Shown here piece by piece: positions 5,470 to 5,929 of a stretch of DNA of 5,929 bases; positions within the stretch are counted from its first letter, which is position 1, and each line of letters starts with the position of its first letter. A program made the translations under genes and the position numbers. The notes beneath the pieces are model-generated. The model worked only from the letters and a program-made list of their open reading frames with translations, ran no database searches and was not told the DNA's origin. Source of the stretch: an uncultured Megamonas sp. (GTDB lineage Bacteria; Bacillota; Negativicutes; Selenomonadales; Selenomonadaceae); NCBI GenBank assembly GCA_900554895.1, contig USIX01000144.1:1-5929 (forward strand), read 5' to 3'.

Positions 5470-5832
5470 TTATTTTAATTGAAGGTAAACGTCATCTGTT
5501 ACCGGTTCAAGCCATTCATTGGAAGCACCTTCTGCGGGAACTTCGATTGCCAGATGAGAGAAGAAACTGTCCTTGGCCGCGCCGTGCCAGTGTTTAACTT
5601 CAGGAGCAATGTTTACGACATCGCCTGCATGAAGTTTTTGGGCCGGTTTGCCCCATTCCTGATAATAGCCGATACCGGCAGTAACAAGCAGTATTTGACC
5701 GCCTTTATGATGAATATGCCAGTTGTTACGGCAACCTGGTTCGAATGTAACGTTACCGATAGATACGCCCTGCGTGGTGAGCATATTTAAATGTGCCTGT
5801 CCGATAAAATTTTTACTGAATTCTTCCGGCAA
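5470..5832 (-). CDS. Cupin-domain metalloprotein, (R)-mandelonitrile-lyase-like group (N-terminus unresolved)
   Basis: 120 residues if started at TTG 5832-5830. A single beta-barrel cupin: motif 1 is GCRNNWHIHHKGGQ (33-46) with metal ligands H39, H41 and Q46 in the place of the usual Glu; motif 2 is GDVVNIAPEVKHWHGA (70-85) with H81 as fourth ligand. The His-His-Gln-His set and the KHWHGA block match the Mn-binding cupins that include bacterial (R)-hydroxynitrile lyases; most relatives have no known substrate, so a lyase activity is not claimed. The C-terminal block SNEWLEPVTD (104-113) also fits. The frame stays open upstream to the window edge, and codons just before the TTG read as EFEKSLIFPLGNK, resembling the N-terminal strand of relatives. 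No in-frame ATG or GTG is found upstream, and the TTG has only a weak AGG site, so the true start may be further up or outside. Converges on the Rrf2 gene and shares its terminator. Confidence 0.83.
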   Translation of the reverse strand: MPEEFSKNFIGQAHLNMLTTQGVSIGNVTFEPGCRNNWHIHHKGGQILLVTAGIGYYQEWGKPAQKLHAGDVVNIAPEVKHWHGAAKDSFFSHLAIEVPAEGASNEWLEPVTDDVYLQLK

Positions 5833-5929
5833 TTTATTGCCTAGCGGAAAGATTAAAGATTTTTCAAATTCATCAAAGTACAGTTTACAAGGGACTACAC
5901 AGGGTAACGGTCTGACGGGAGGATTACCG
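5833..5929. other. Unresolved edge region upstream of the cupin gene
   Basis: On the minus strand the cupin frame is open through this stretch, but codons beyond about 5880 read as a proline-rich peptide using CCC/CCT, unlike the CCG preferred elsewhere, so the outer half is probably not coding. Bases 5881-5929 are about half G+C (26 of 49), richer than the other gaps here. On the plus strand GGGAGG (5917-5922) lies 7 bases from the window end, well placed for a divergent gene starting just outside, and sits between a small inverted repeat GGTAA (5903-5907) / TTACC (5924-5928). A shared divergent control region is likely. Confidence 0.4.

Noticed and set aside
5479..5790. 103-codon plus-strand open frame opposite the cupin gene
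   Set aside because: The minus-strand cupin has intact motifs and metal ligands; the plus-strand peptide shows no family features.

Overview
The window looks like chromosomal housekeeping DNA from an AT-rich, anaerobic-type Firmicute that has an outer membrane, most likely a member of the Negativicutes (the Veillonella/Selenomonas/Megamonas relatives). Two things point there. The translation and RNA genes (rbfA-nrnA-truB, rluB, an HI0933-type flavoprotein, a cysteine-bearing Rrf2 regulator) resemble Firmicutes versions and use Gram-positive style Shine-Dalgarno sites. Between them lies a small secreted protein that reads as a YadA-type outer-membrane anchor, which only a diderm could use. Genus cannot be settled from the sequence alone.

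Layout from left to right: (1) 2-1973, the end of a translation operon: the 3' end of rbfA, then nrnA and truB, all overlapping by 1-8 bases and closed by a strong hairpin terminator. ribF, which often follows truB in Firmicutes, is not here. (2) 1974-2750, a single-gene unit: strong promoter (TTGACA-17-TATTAT), a leader of about 185 nt with no recognised RNA element, a 136-residue YadA-anchor-like protein with almost no passenger, and a terminator. A perfect 10-bp inverted repeat lies at the 5' and 3' ends of this transcription unit. (3) 2851-4883, a two-gene unit: rluB (TTG start) and an FAD oxidoreductase of the HI0933 family, separated by one base. (4) 4904-5458, an Rrf2/IscR-type regulator with three cysteines, its own extended -10 promoter and a palindrome over the expected transcription start. 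(5) 5470-5929 on the minus strand, a small Mn/Fe-type cupin of the (R)-mandelonitrile-lyase-like group, converging on the Rrf2 gene with a shared bidirectional terminator. Its N-terminus is not resolved.

How the genes relate: rbfA, truB and rluB all act on RNA and ribosome maturation (30S assembly, tRNA U55, 23S rRNA pseudouridine), and nrnA removes nanoRNA and pAp. The flavoprotein and the Rrf2 regulator are redox-linked by family, but nothing in the sequence ties them to one pathway. I see no CRISPR array, tRNA, rRNA, insertion sequence, phage gene or defence system. The most unusual item is the passenger-less YadA-like protein and its long leader.
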